Part shown: piece by piece, positions 27,701 to 40,400 of the stretch
Numbering within the stretch: the stretch's first letter is position 1
Layout of the letters: every line of letters starts with the position of its first letter
NCBI GenBank assembly: GCA_026874595.1
Contig: CM049306.1
Coordinates: 73,841,642-73,905,641, forward strand
DNA: 64,000 nt
Reading direction: 5' to 3'
Origin: Sipunculus nudus
Taxonomy: Eukaryota > Annelida > Sipuncula > Golfingiida > Sipunculidae
Translations under genes and position numbers: made by a program
Notes under the pieces: model-generated
Database searches by the model: none
What the model was told of the DNA's origin: nothing
What the model saw: only the letters and a program-made list of their open reading frames with translations

Positions 27701-28358
27701 TCAAAAACTGCCACAAGAGCTTAAAAATGAATAGGCTAGAAAGAAAAGAAAAGCAAAGCTTAAAATTTAGATGAGAATGACATTGTCACTTTTGTTAGTG
27801 ATATCAGACTAGTCTATATACCTTAACTTTTTACAACAGCTTAAACCAAGACAAAACTTGTCATCCTATTACCTGGCTTCATGCATACCTGTCTAGAACA
27901 GGTACATGGGGGTATATGAGGACATGTTGTTTGCTGGCAGGGAAACTGTTAGAGAACCAGCTGTAACAGATGGATGGGTTGAGAAGTTAGAACAAGTGTT
28001 TACACATGGAGCAATGAGCGGCTTTGTGATCAGGACCCTGACATTAATCTGGGAGCCTGGCTGGCCACATTACCAACTGATCTGTTAGATACTTAGATAT
28101 TTATAGCCTTTAATCTGGTGAGGTCCCACCAGCACTTTTATCACAAAGACCCAGTCTGTGAAGTTAAGGTACCCTGCTTTGTCTTTTGTGTACCTTAGTG
28201 TCTGCAACCCACTTGGATTCAGTTAATTACATTTCCCAAGAATTGTCATATGTTTATTGTACAGGAGATGGAAACATTTAAGTTAGAACTGAGATGTTTT
28301 ACTTCAGATACATACAAAGGTCACTTATGACCCAGTTTGTGTATATTATATAATTTGC

Positions 28359-28425
<67 letters not shown>

Positions 28426-31400
28426 CACACTGTTAGCACATTTTGGCTGAATTCAAATGTTTTCCAGCAATAATAAAACCATGTTTTGTACAATGTTTTG
28501 GTTCTGTTTGAGAGTAAACACAGTCCACATTTACATGTTTGCCACAACAACATTGTGCAACCAGAGGTGCAATCTAGTACACACACAACAACTCTCAAAC
28601 AAAGAGAAGAAATATGAATGAAGAAACACTGATTAAAAGCTTGAAAATCTTGATGAGCAAGGTATGCGCCCTTTACTGATGTTTTGAACCACTGGTCACG
28701 CCAGATGCATGTTTATTCAAACTCGTGTACAGGAGTAAGAATTATTTTTAAAATGGAACCCTCGCAAAAAACAAAAAAAGTGAAAATCACGAAATTTTAA
28801 CCGTGCAGATATGAAGCAAACCACAGCATATTGAATGGTTCGGCTGAATTTGTAATTATATGATTGGTACTGCCTGTGTTACTGGCAGATCATGATCCAC
28901 ATGAACAGCTGATGCCTAATTTCATTTTACCCAGTATCTGACATAGTGTATGTACCAAGACAAAACTAGGATGCTTTGGTTTTAACCTCTTACCATTTCT
29001 TGGCACTCCGAAACAGCTGGGATCTTTTTGTGGCATTTGATTATTATTGCCATGCTTTACTTGGTAATGTGGTCTGAATTAAAAGGAAATTCACCAGACA
29101 GTTCTCCTATAATTCTTCGGGTGTGGTCACCCATGAACATTATTTTAGCTGCTTCTTAGTCAGTACAGATGTAATCTGCACTAATTTCATAGATAGGCCC
29201 CTTTCCTGAGACTGAGAGTATTTTTGTGTTGTATTTCCTTGCCCTTATCAAACCCTGACTGCTCCATTCCTCACAAACACACCAAAACTTGTCATATGCT
29301 GCCTTCTCTCGTATACTAAAACCCAGATGTCCTAAGTTGGATGTCAGAATTAAGGGTACACTTCTGGTATTCATAATAACTGACCTCATGTTAGGGTGTC
29401 TGACTTGAAAACCACTCTCCATTATTTTCTTATGGTTAAGATCGTTTGGTTTAAGGGCAAGATTCATGGATCAGGCAGCAATTATCAAGTTGCTAAGCAA
29501 GTCATAGGATGATAATCGGCATTAACTGCATTTCAAAAATTTAATCATGGATACAATATGGATTTAATAATGTGGGATCAGTCCTTGATTGTGAAGAGCA
29601 AACCAGCAGCCATTTCATAACATTCAGCGACTTTATGTGAAACAGTCAGAATCACATACTGGATGTATGATACAAGCATCTCATGAAAAACAGTGACAAT
29701 TTATAACCTAACTTACAGTTTAATGGTACATTTACCTCATGTTTTGTCCTGAAATCTCACTTTTATGATACAATGAAGCTATGATGCTATGAAAGTTGCT
29801 TCAGTTATTGTCAGTTCCAGTTATGCTCATCCAGTACATTTCCAAACCTACCAGTTTCCAAGAAAATGAAATGTTTGTGTGCATGGACTGTGTTTTTATA
29901 GTGAAAACACAGAAGTTCACATTGCATGGAGATCTACTGCATGCTCCTGTGATTGTGTCTTCATGGTTTATTAGAAAATCTTAAGCATGACAGCTTAAGC
30001 TATGGCAAAATCAAATAAAACTTGTATATTTTAATGACTCATGATAATGTCATTGCAATTTTTAGAACAAAAGATATCTTTTGTTAAGTTTGTAATGATC
30101 AATTATATGTATGCAGGCCTTTAACAACTTTAGAAGACATCAATGTAGCATATTTTAAAACCTAAAAAAAATAGTGTCAAATATTAGATTTTTAACTTTT
30201 GTTTGTCTTCTGTTTCCAAAGTACATACAATATACAGAGTCATTTATTCAACTCGTCTTTCACCAGGTCTGCACATTAATTAAACATATTTCACATTTTT
30301 AATGAGTCAGATGATTGCTAAACTTTATCTTACCTGAAATTTTTCACAAATAGTTGTGAAGGCCTGTTTATTGTATCATGCCATGCCCTGAAATTTTTCA
30401 CAAATAGTTGTGAAGGCCTGTTTATTGTATCATGCCATGCCAGGAGTCACAACAATTAATATCTCATGGGATTCATATTGTCATAGACTTTCTATAACAA
30501 TTTGTTTGGATTTTGTGCTGCCCTGAATAAGTCAGGCCTTGCTGTCCAAGGATGCTGTCACAGCATAGAGTAACAGGTTTACAGTGCCGTATCAGCATTG
30601 ATTGAGCAGTCCGAGTACAGATTAGCCGAGAGTTGTCTGTGACAGACTGGCCTCTGTATTTGCTGATGATGATTTGTTTGTTATTTACAGTAACCCATGG
30701 CTGTATCATCGCATCCATCACGCTCTACCATCCCGATGGCTCCGAATGCAAACCCAGGTAATATCAGCTGTCATGATTCAGCAATTCAGTGACAAATACC
30801 GTCACCGAAGCCAAAATTGTGCACTCTTTTATTTTAATCTACATCTGACTTTGCAGAATGTACAAATGTTGTGTTCAGAACAGTCAAGGGTATTTAAATG
30901 TCAACATTTGTAAATTATTATTTACAATACACAGATTTTTAGCTCAGCTGACTATAAGTCATCTGAGATATAGTCGTGGTCCTTTGTCTGTGGTCTGGCC
31001 GTCCGTCCATTAACAGGGCAAAACCGTTGAACATACGATTCCAAAATTTTGCAAACCATTAGATGTCCCCAAAATCTCCTACCATACCGAAAATTGGGTC
31101 ATTCAGACTTCGTTCCTTTGAGATATTAAGGAAAAACCTCCATTTTCCATAAAAACCATTGTTACACTTCAAGGCTGACGAAAAAAAAACACTGATCTGT
31201 TTTTGATCATATTTAGTATTCATATTCTTCCATAAATTTTCTATAAACGTACAAAAAATTAGATCAGTGTTAGGTCTTATTTTGAAGTTATGGGCCAAAA
31301 TATAATGCAATTTTTAAAAAATCAGGAAATATATTAAGTCACCTAACATGAGAATTGCTGAAGCTAGACACTTTTTTTCAGGAATATAACTTTATTTAAT

Positions 31401-34400
31401 CAAGATTCAATTTTTTACCCAAAATTAGATCTGAATTTTGCAAATTTTTCAAGTTAAGCATAAATAAAAAATCAGTACCTTAAATTTTGTCCAACTTTGG
31501 CAATGGCACGTTTTTTCCCTGTAAGCACTGTTGATTTAATTTTCACAGCATATATACATAAGGATTTAATCTTTTAAAACCTGAAATTTCAAAGGAATTG
31601 ATTGAAAAGGGAAGCTTTTATTCAAGGTTTCCTTACACCATGTCAAGTGTTGTTTACATCTAGCGGACCTAGTAGTACAGCCTTTACTTGCATTATGTAA
31701 CCCACCCCAGGCAGCTTGCCTTGGCTCAGCTTGTCCTCTACCAGCAGGCTTCCCCTCTGCCCTGCACCCCCCCCCCCCCCACCAGATGGTGCATAAACAA
31801 GATGATTATTGTTAATATGTTATTATTTTCTGTATTTGATTCATTCTTATTCTAGGCTATACAACATTTTAAATTTTGTATTGTACCCTTAGGGTTACAA
31901 TGATTAAAGTGCACATTTAATTGTGTCCACAAAGTGGTGTATTGCTATGAAAGTGTGGATGTTCATCAAATAAGTAATTCCTTACTTCGGAAGAGTAAAA
32001 ACTTCACCATGTGTAAAATTGACTATTAATTCCAGTAATAAATTGAAGCTGAGATAGTAATTAGCACAATGATATTGTTTGTCCCTCATTCAACCAGCAG
32101 TGTGTATACTTTATGTGAAAAGATGTTTTATTTTATCAAATTTACTGAATCTTTTATTTTATTTCAGTGAATAAAATTAAGCATGTACTGAAAACTCCAA
32201 TGTGCAAAACTTTTTAATACTGATTCAAGGATAATCTTGTAGATGCCATGTTGTGGCATTATTTTCATTTAAATTCTGTTTAAACATTTGTGATTTAAAA
32301 ATAATAAAATATATGTGTATGCATAATATGAGCTACAATTGGATATATAATGATTGCAACAATTCTAATATTTTAACTTATATTTCAGTTTTTTTTACTC
32401 TTGATATATAATGATTGCAACATTTGCAACAATTCTAATATTTTAACTTGTATTTTCATTTTTTTTAATTAAAAATTTATAAAAAATGTAAATAAAAAAA
32501 TGATTCAGATAAAAACTTTTAAATGGAAAAAGTGGATATGCTAAAAAATAGGCTTACATATAAACTTAAATGCATTATTCCCTTGAAAGTGAAATAAAGG
32601 TATTAGTCCATTCTGTCCACTTGCCTGTCCATCTGTAAATTTTCATATGCATCACAGTATCTCAAAACTTTTACTGTTTTTCTTCATGACAGTCTTTTCA
32701 GAGTATTAGTTTGCAATCATATATTTAGAACTTTACTATAACCAAGTAGGAGGGCCTCTTTCCCCTTAGTTTCTCATATTTTTTATAAATGAAAAACATT
32801 GCAATAGAATATTTTGCATTTGCAAAAATTTCAAACTTCAGCTTAGCGCCGTGACCCATGGGTCCCTTGTTTAAATTGCTACTTGTGAAGTCTTTTTTCC
32901 AAATTTAAGAGAAATCCTAGTCAGGACAATAAACATTGATGTACAGTTAAACCTTGATGTGTTGATACCTCTACTCTCAAACCCTGCTTTTGTTTAAGTG
33001 CAAAGCAACAGTTCCTTACAAAATTTAAACCAAAACCAACTAGGTAAAATTTTAGATGTTTTTATGTAATTAAGCATGTCATCTGTCCCTTGGATTACTT
33101 TACTGGGAGTTGTTTCTGATTGTCAGTTTGTACTTGTTAGCTGTAACAAATTTTAATGCATTGCATTAAAGGAAGGAGAAACAAAACCTTATAACAGCAG
33201 GACTGAAACAAATGTGATTGTTTTGAAAATAACTTGTAAAAAAATGACACCAGAACAAGATTCTTCTTATTTTTAAAAGGCATTCATTTGAAATTTATTT
33301 AATTTTAGTTTGCCATGAAAAATTCAGTTTACTGAATGTTATATTCTGGACAGTATAAGTTATTATTTAGTAATGTACATGTCACACTATACATGGAAAT
33401 CCAGTTAAATTCTGAACTAAGCTTGTTAACTTGGCACTTAAGTCAATTAGTTTAGATTGGAATTCCCATGTTAACTGGTTAACTTTGTGTTTACATGGGA
33501 ATTCCCATCTAAACGATTGACATTGGAATAGTCACTGTAAATCCAGTCTCAACTAGCTGAGTTGGGAATATTCCATTATTTTATTACATAAATATATGAA
33601 ACTGTTTTCAGTTTACAATTTGTTGAAAGGTGTAAGGTGTTCAACCATAAAATACAGTGAAAAATCTCCTTTCAGGATTCCTATGTACACTGTGACATAT
33701 ATATTGTAATGATGAGCTAATAAAACCTGGGTATATTTTTTCTGTTAACAGTCAATCAAGTCCATTCCTCAATGCACCTGCTGGGGCTGCGGGCATGCAG
33801 TGTCAGGAACTGTATCAGCTGGCTCAATGTCTTCAGGTGAGACCACGCACACTTCCATAAACCAAACTAATGATTACAGCTGTCTTATTTGTAGATAATT
33901 ATGCAAAAATGGTGTAAGATGTATTATTTAAAAACTGGAAAACATCACTGGAAAAGACAATTACTAGTATGCTGAATCTGGATTCAGAATGGTATCATTT
34001 TGGGATTATATCAGGGCTATGATAATTCAGTGTTGCACTGGTACATTGTGATATAAAGTCAGATATCTGTATTGTCAGATGTCCCTGTGTCAACCACATG
34101 TGACCAAGCAAACAGGAAGTTGATAATTTCACTACCATTTTATAATAATCTTCTGCCCAGTGCATTAGCTAGAAATCAGTGTATCAGTATCTTACCAGCT
34201 GACTGCTGCAGGTTCAAACAAACTGAAGTTTCATTATTTATGAAATGTGTAAGAAAAAGCATGAGGAATTTTAACAAAATAGAGCAATCACTTCGGGTCT
34301 AAAATCTGATTTTGCTTTAATGTATGGTATCATGTATTAAAGGAAGAATGAATCCCAGTACAATAAATATTGTGAGATAATGTATCATTACAGCAGTATA

Positions 34401-37400
34401 CTTTATGCCCCATTTAAGCCATGTCCTTGAATGTGATTTCTCTGAGTAAGGATAAAGTAGTCAGAGGCCTGCAAGAATTTTCTCTAAGTAAAAGGTAAAT
34501 ATATTTTTCAACCTTTACAGAGTTTGAACGTCATAATCATATATTGTTGTTGTAACTGTATACAATTGGTTAATTACAGGAAGCTCTGCATCGTGAACAG
34601 ATGCTGGAGAGTAAGCTTGCAGCACTGCAGAGGCTGGTACAGAGTACTCAGGAGGCATCAGAGACAGGCTGGCAGGTCAGGCTTCAGTTCAAACTGCAGG
34701 GCTCATCATAAACTGCTGTCACACCCAATATGTAATATCCTAACATTAAGCCTGTGATTAGCACATTATTTCACACTAGAAGTCCAGTTTCACTCTAAAT
34801 TTGATAGATGGCACTGCATGCGATACTCCAGCAAACAACTGCTGGGTAACACTAGTAAGTTTTTTGATAGATGGCTCTATGGAAGACCCGTCATGAAATA
34901 ATTTCAAATTCCTCAGGGTTCAAGGGGAAATATCGGTGACTACCCCTTCCCCATTAGGATACACTTGGAATTGATAATGACATTTCAGGTCACTTAAACT
35001 TTATTCGGGACGGTTACACCCAATTACAAAATAAATGGCTGTGCTGTCATCTATGAATAAATTGTGTACCACTGTCCATCAGTGCCTTCTCTCACTGAGC
35101 AATAAACTTGCCAAATCATGAAATACTTCACACAGTTAATCACATGTTACAAACATATTAATCTACCATACATGTTACATATTTAATATTAATGGAAAGG
35201 AAATTGTCATAATTATGTGTGAAAACATGATTGTTACATTTAATTTTGTGAAATACAGATATTGTGTAATAAAGCATGTTTTCTGGATGATATGTATGTG
35301 ATGTGTATGTGTATCTTTCTTGTCTTTTGGTTTGTATGGCTCTTTATAATGTGTGGTTATTGACATGTTTTATTGATGATATGTTCTGGTTTGTTACAGG
35401 CCTTTATGGATGAAGATAGGTTACTTTCAAGGTTAGAAGTTTTAGAAAATCAGCTATCAACCTACTCAAAGGTGAGACTTTTGACTGTATTTGTTTAATC
35501 TTTATGTATATACTGTAATCAGAGTATGTAGTTTTGACATTAAATTTTATACATTTGGATCATTTCATATATTATCATCAATAAGAACTATAGTCCATTT
35601 CACCACCTGCTGTCCACCTGTTTTTTGTAGATGATTTGCTTAAAAGTTTATATTTTTCAATATTTTCCAAGTAAACAACATATGGAAGTGACAACCTAAT
35701 ATGGCAGTTAAGAATTTTACAATAAATCCCCCGTTCATGGTTCACAACATTTTAGTCTTTTTATCATGATCTAGCAGATATGGTGTGTCCCTTCATAAGT
35801 AGCCATCTTTGTTTTAGCTGGTTATATTTTTTAGTGTTTACATGAGATCAGCAGCTGTTAGTTGAGGCTGTTTTTTTTTTGCATGTGACCAATGACCTTG
35901 ACCGCCATAAGTGGGTCTGATATGTTCTAAAATGTAGACTGATTTCTCATATTTTCAGAAAATTCTGTTACTCAAATATGGCATAAGGTAGGAATTTAGT
36001 TACCTTGTTGAAAATTAGGTTCTGTAATCCTCTCCTCTTCACTATAATTGTTTCCCTTGAAATGAACCTAATAAAAATTTTCATAGCAAAAATCAGGTGG
36101 ACATGAGGTGATGAAACTATAGTCTACAGCTATTTTTCTGAAAACTTGAAAAGTGATAGGTTTTCTAACATTTAATTTCCCAGTATGAAAGCAGTCATTT
36201 TGTATTTATGTAGAAGTAGGTATCTGTATCATGAAGCATTTTGTGTGGTTTTGCACACGATAACTCAACAACAACATACTGCAGCTTTCCAAAATTCACA
36301 GGGATGGTTGGTACCTGTGAGGGCTCCAGACCTATTTTGAATTACAGACCTGTTGGAATTCAAATATGGCCACCATACCCCGATCACTGATTTTCTTTCA
36401 TGCGCGATAATTCAACAACAACCTAATGCAGCTTTCTCAAATACACAGGGTTGATAGGTACCTATGATGGCTCCAGACCTTTTGAATAACAGATTTGTCT
36501 GAATTCCAATTTGGCCTCCACAGCATGATTGCTGATTTTCTTTCGGGCACGATAACTCAACAACAACCTTCTGCAGCTTTCTCAAATTCACAGGGATGAT
36601 TGGTACCTATGAGGGCTCCAAACCAGTTGAATTATAGAGCTGACGGAATTCCAATATGGCTGCCACAGCCCAAACACTAATTTTCTTTTGTGTGCGATAA
36701 CTTAACAACAACCTCCTGCAGCTTTCTCAAATTCACAGGGATGATTTGTACCTGTAAGGGCTCCAGACCTTTTGAATTACAGACCTGTTGGAATTTCAAT
36801 ATGGCCGCCACTGCCCAATTGCTGATTTTCTTTTGTAGTGATAACTAAACAATAACATACTTCAGCTTTTCCAAATTTACAGGGATCATTGGTCCCTATG
36901 AGGGCTCCAGACCTATTGAATTACAGACTTGCTCAAAATCAAATATGGCTAACAGACTACATTCGGTGATTTTCTATTGCACGCATCATTTCAGACATAT
37001 TTACATTAATCCAGTATGATTTTTTCCCTCATGCATATTGATAAAAACCTGTTTTTGTTAGTGATATTTTTCAAATTTAACTTAACTTTCCACCCATATG
37101 TAAGTTAGTCCAGCACTAGCAGAAACGCGGGGCCCTCTGAGGACCATTGTCCGACCACATCTAGTTTGTATTATATTTATGTGTTTTAGAACCAGTCAGA
37201 AGATACCCTCAGGCAAGAACTAGTGGCCCTGCAGGACGATAAGCTAAAATACGAAACTACAGCAAAGGTTAGTATATAAAACAGTGGTCAGATCACAGCA
37301 ACATGAAGTTTTAGAAAATCACAGAAACATTTGTCAAAGTCACAGGTCAGCCTTGGCAGATATCACATCCCAAGTCTGACAAGTGACAGTCTCTATTTCT

Positions 37401-40400
37401 GTAGATGGGTTTGAGATTTTGGTCCTAATGTTGTAGGCTTCTATCTCTTCTTATAAGTTGGTGATGAAGTCACATGAGCAGGTTTGTGTCTCTGGTGAGA
37501 CAAGTCAGCAGGCATTTAGTGTGCAGGGGAATGTTTGTAAGTTAATACCAGTTAGTAAGGTAGTACCGTAAAATCTCCACTTAAAACCGCACTTCCGATT
37601 AAAACCGCACCCAGACTTCGCCGAAATTCCAGGTGAGACCCTGCGAGGGGCTCAAATACTAAAAACCCCCCTTTAAAACCGCACCAACTTTCGCTACCGA
37701 ATGATTTGACAAAAGACACAATCAAGCTATCATCTAGAAATGAATAAACGAAGGTTGCGGCTCGGCCATTCCTGTCCACTTTAAAATTCCTTGGGCATTT
37801 TATTTAAACACATCATAAGGCTTTTTTGCAGGGTCACTCAAGCATGAAGTTTGGGAAGACGCAAGGGCCGGTGAACCTCTGCCTGTTTATACAGATTTTA
37901 TATTCCGTGCCGTATTCTTGTTTGCTACTGATTTGTCATTATATTTTGGAAAAAATATTCTGCTGATCCATCAGAATCCATCCGGAAGATTCAAATCGTT
38001 TTCATACCGGTTACTTCGGTATTAACATCGTCACATCGTAATTTGACATCGCTCCATGTTACAATTTGCTGGTTCCTTTGAAAACATCGCTGGTCACCTT
38101 AACTAAATATCAAATTAACTGAAGTTATATTGTTGAGATACATACGTATAGGAAACATGACGCTTGAAAACGAGTGATTTTAAGGTAAAATTAAAGTGGC
38201 CAGTCGGGGTAAGCAAGTTTTTTTCCTGAAGAAAGTTTCCGTGCGCGGAGCCATTTTGTCAAGGCAGTGTTCGCGCAAGGCACGCTGGGACGAAATAGGT
38301 GGCTGTCCTGTTTACCACCCACCGCGTACAGCCTTTCAAAATATTCTTAGCAGAATACCGGGGCGTTTCAGCACATGGCGGCACTCAAACTTGATTTTTA
38401 AAACGATCGTCTGCCATTGTGTGACGATGTCAGCTTTTTATTTATTTCACGTTTTAAACAAAAAATCGTTCCTAAATAATGCCGCAAATGGGTTCATAGT
38501 AGGCTTTTATTTCAATTTTGCTTGACCATGCCCAACGATGTGGGCCGCTGTTAGCCCTAGCACCCGTCCTCTCTTACCACGCTACGCTGTGCGAGAGCCC
38601 TAGAAGATGATTCGAGGAAACTGGAGACATTCCACATGACAATTAAATTCTTATATTTCGTCTGAAAATGTTGTATTTGTTAAGAAATAAAGATATTCTT
38701 ATCAAATACTCATATAACATTCCACTTAGACAGTGTTTGTCCACTTTAAATGTTGATTAGAAGAATATGTATTATCCTAATAAACGGTGATACACGGGGA
38801 ACGATGTCTGCTCTGGGTTTTCCCTCCAGCCACGGCTGGCCGGCAGCCGCCTGTGTAACCAGTGGTAACGGGCCTTGTTGGCTCAGCGAGCAAAGGTCAC
38901 GCAGTTCATTGTTTCAGATTCTGAGACAGTTTCAAGCGCAAGGATTGCAAAGTTTTGAAGTGAGTCTTGTTTACATACTAAAACATAATATTTAGCTGAA
39001 CTTTGTGGTCATTCGAATAAAGTACTATATCTCCCTTAGATTACTTAAAGTTTCCTTGTCATAAACGCATTTTTTGAATTTACACGATTTTTTTCCGACA
39101 CGGGTTTGAAGTTCTCCAGTTTACTCTGAAGCTTTTTATGCGGCGGTATCCAGAGTCCTGGATACCGCCGCATTTAAAGCAGTTAGGCCGCTGTGTGTTA
39201 CAGCAGGGTTGTTGTAAACGTATTATTTGGTAACAATTACCAAGATTTTATAACAAGTTATATATCACACGAAAACTAATCAGCAATATTTTAATTTATA
39301 AATAACAAATAATCGTAAATAATCATTTACACACGGCTCCCATGCATGCGAGACTGCTGCTAAGAACGGCCTTCGAAAGTTGCAATATATTCGCCCACTC
39401 GCCGGCCCAAAAACGATGACTGTCAGGAAGATATTCAGGAAACCCTTCTAGTATAAACCGCACAGTGCTTTCAGGAAATCAACCTGATTTCAAGATTTTG
39501 AATTTCTTGATTAAACCGCGGTTTTAAGTGGAGATTTTACGGTAACTTTAAGATATATGTACAGTCAAAGCTCACCTAATCAACATTTTGGTCTAGTGAT
39601 CACCTCGAAATAACGACCATGTGTTTTTGGTCCCAGTTTTTTTTTTGCTCATTATATAAGACCTCTCTTAGATGATGAACCTCAAAATTGCAATAACCTT
39701 TCAAGAACCTGTTGGTGGTCGTAATTTTTAACTTTTACTGTATATATTTATCTGCTGCAGTTCTGGGTGTGAGCGTATCCATTTGGATTACAGCCAAAAA
39801 TATAGAGCCAGATATGCCAAGTGAAACATTAGCACACCATTATGTTATTATTCTTGATATGTGTATTCTATGGAGTAAAGCAGGTAACAAGTTCTAGAAA
39901 TGAACTAGAAATATTTGTTCATGATTTTATTGAAAATAGCAGTATTGTTGTATTTTATGAATGTTTGGTTTTGATTACATTACAGGATAATGGCAGTATT
40001 ATTACTTGGATTCCAAGCAGTATCATATGTACAATGTTTGTCATAGAAATACCTACAGGTTATATTTTTAGAATAACTGGGTGTAAAATGTTTGTACAGA
40101 AAAGGTCAGTGTAGTCTGCAAGATTTGTTAATAATTGTTGGTAAACTTGCTTGGTATTTTATGTGACCTGACATTATTGTTAATACCAAGTGCATTCCAG
40201 TGGACTGTTATCATGTAATTTGTTTCTTTTCATATGTGTACTGAGATCTAAAATATTTGATAAACCTTAGTACACCCTCCTTTATGACTTCCATTTTAAT
40301 AAAAAAAAATCATATTTCATCTGTGATGACCCCTACTGTCCAAAGAGTTTCAATAAATTTCATGTTATGATTGTCAAATGAAATTACACAGTAATCCGGG

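Larger units (their letters stand above)
24675..30690 (+). other. SLMAP: Second part of the 18-kb FHA intron
   Basis: AT-rich intron. The repeats listed between 25426 and 30440 are the only structure I see. A 103-codon - strand ORF at 29156-29467 has no family resemblance. Confidence 0.8.

Noticed and set aside
29156-29467. 103-codon - strand ORF in the FHA intron
   Set aside because: No recognisable family or splice sites. It cannot be called a gene from sequence alone.
38196-38525. 109-codon ORF as a transposase remnant
   Set aside because: No catalytic or DNA-binding motif is visible. It is only an open stretch within the TA-flanked element.
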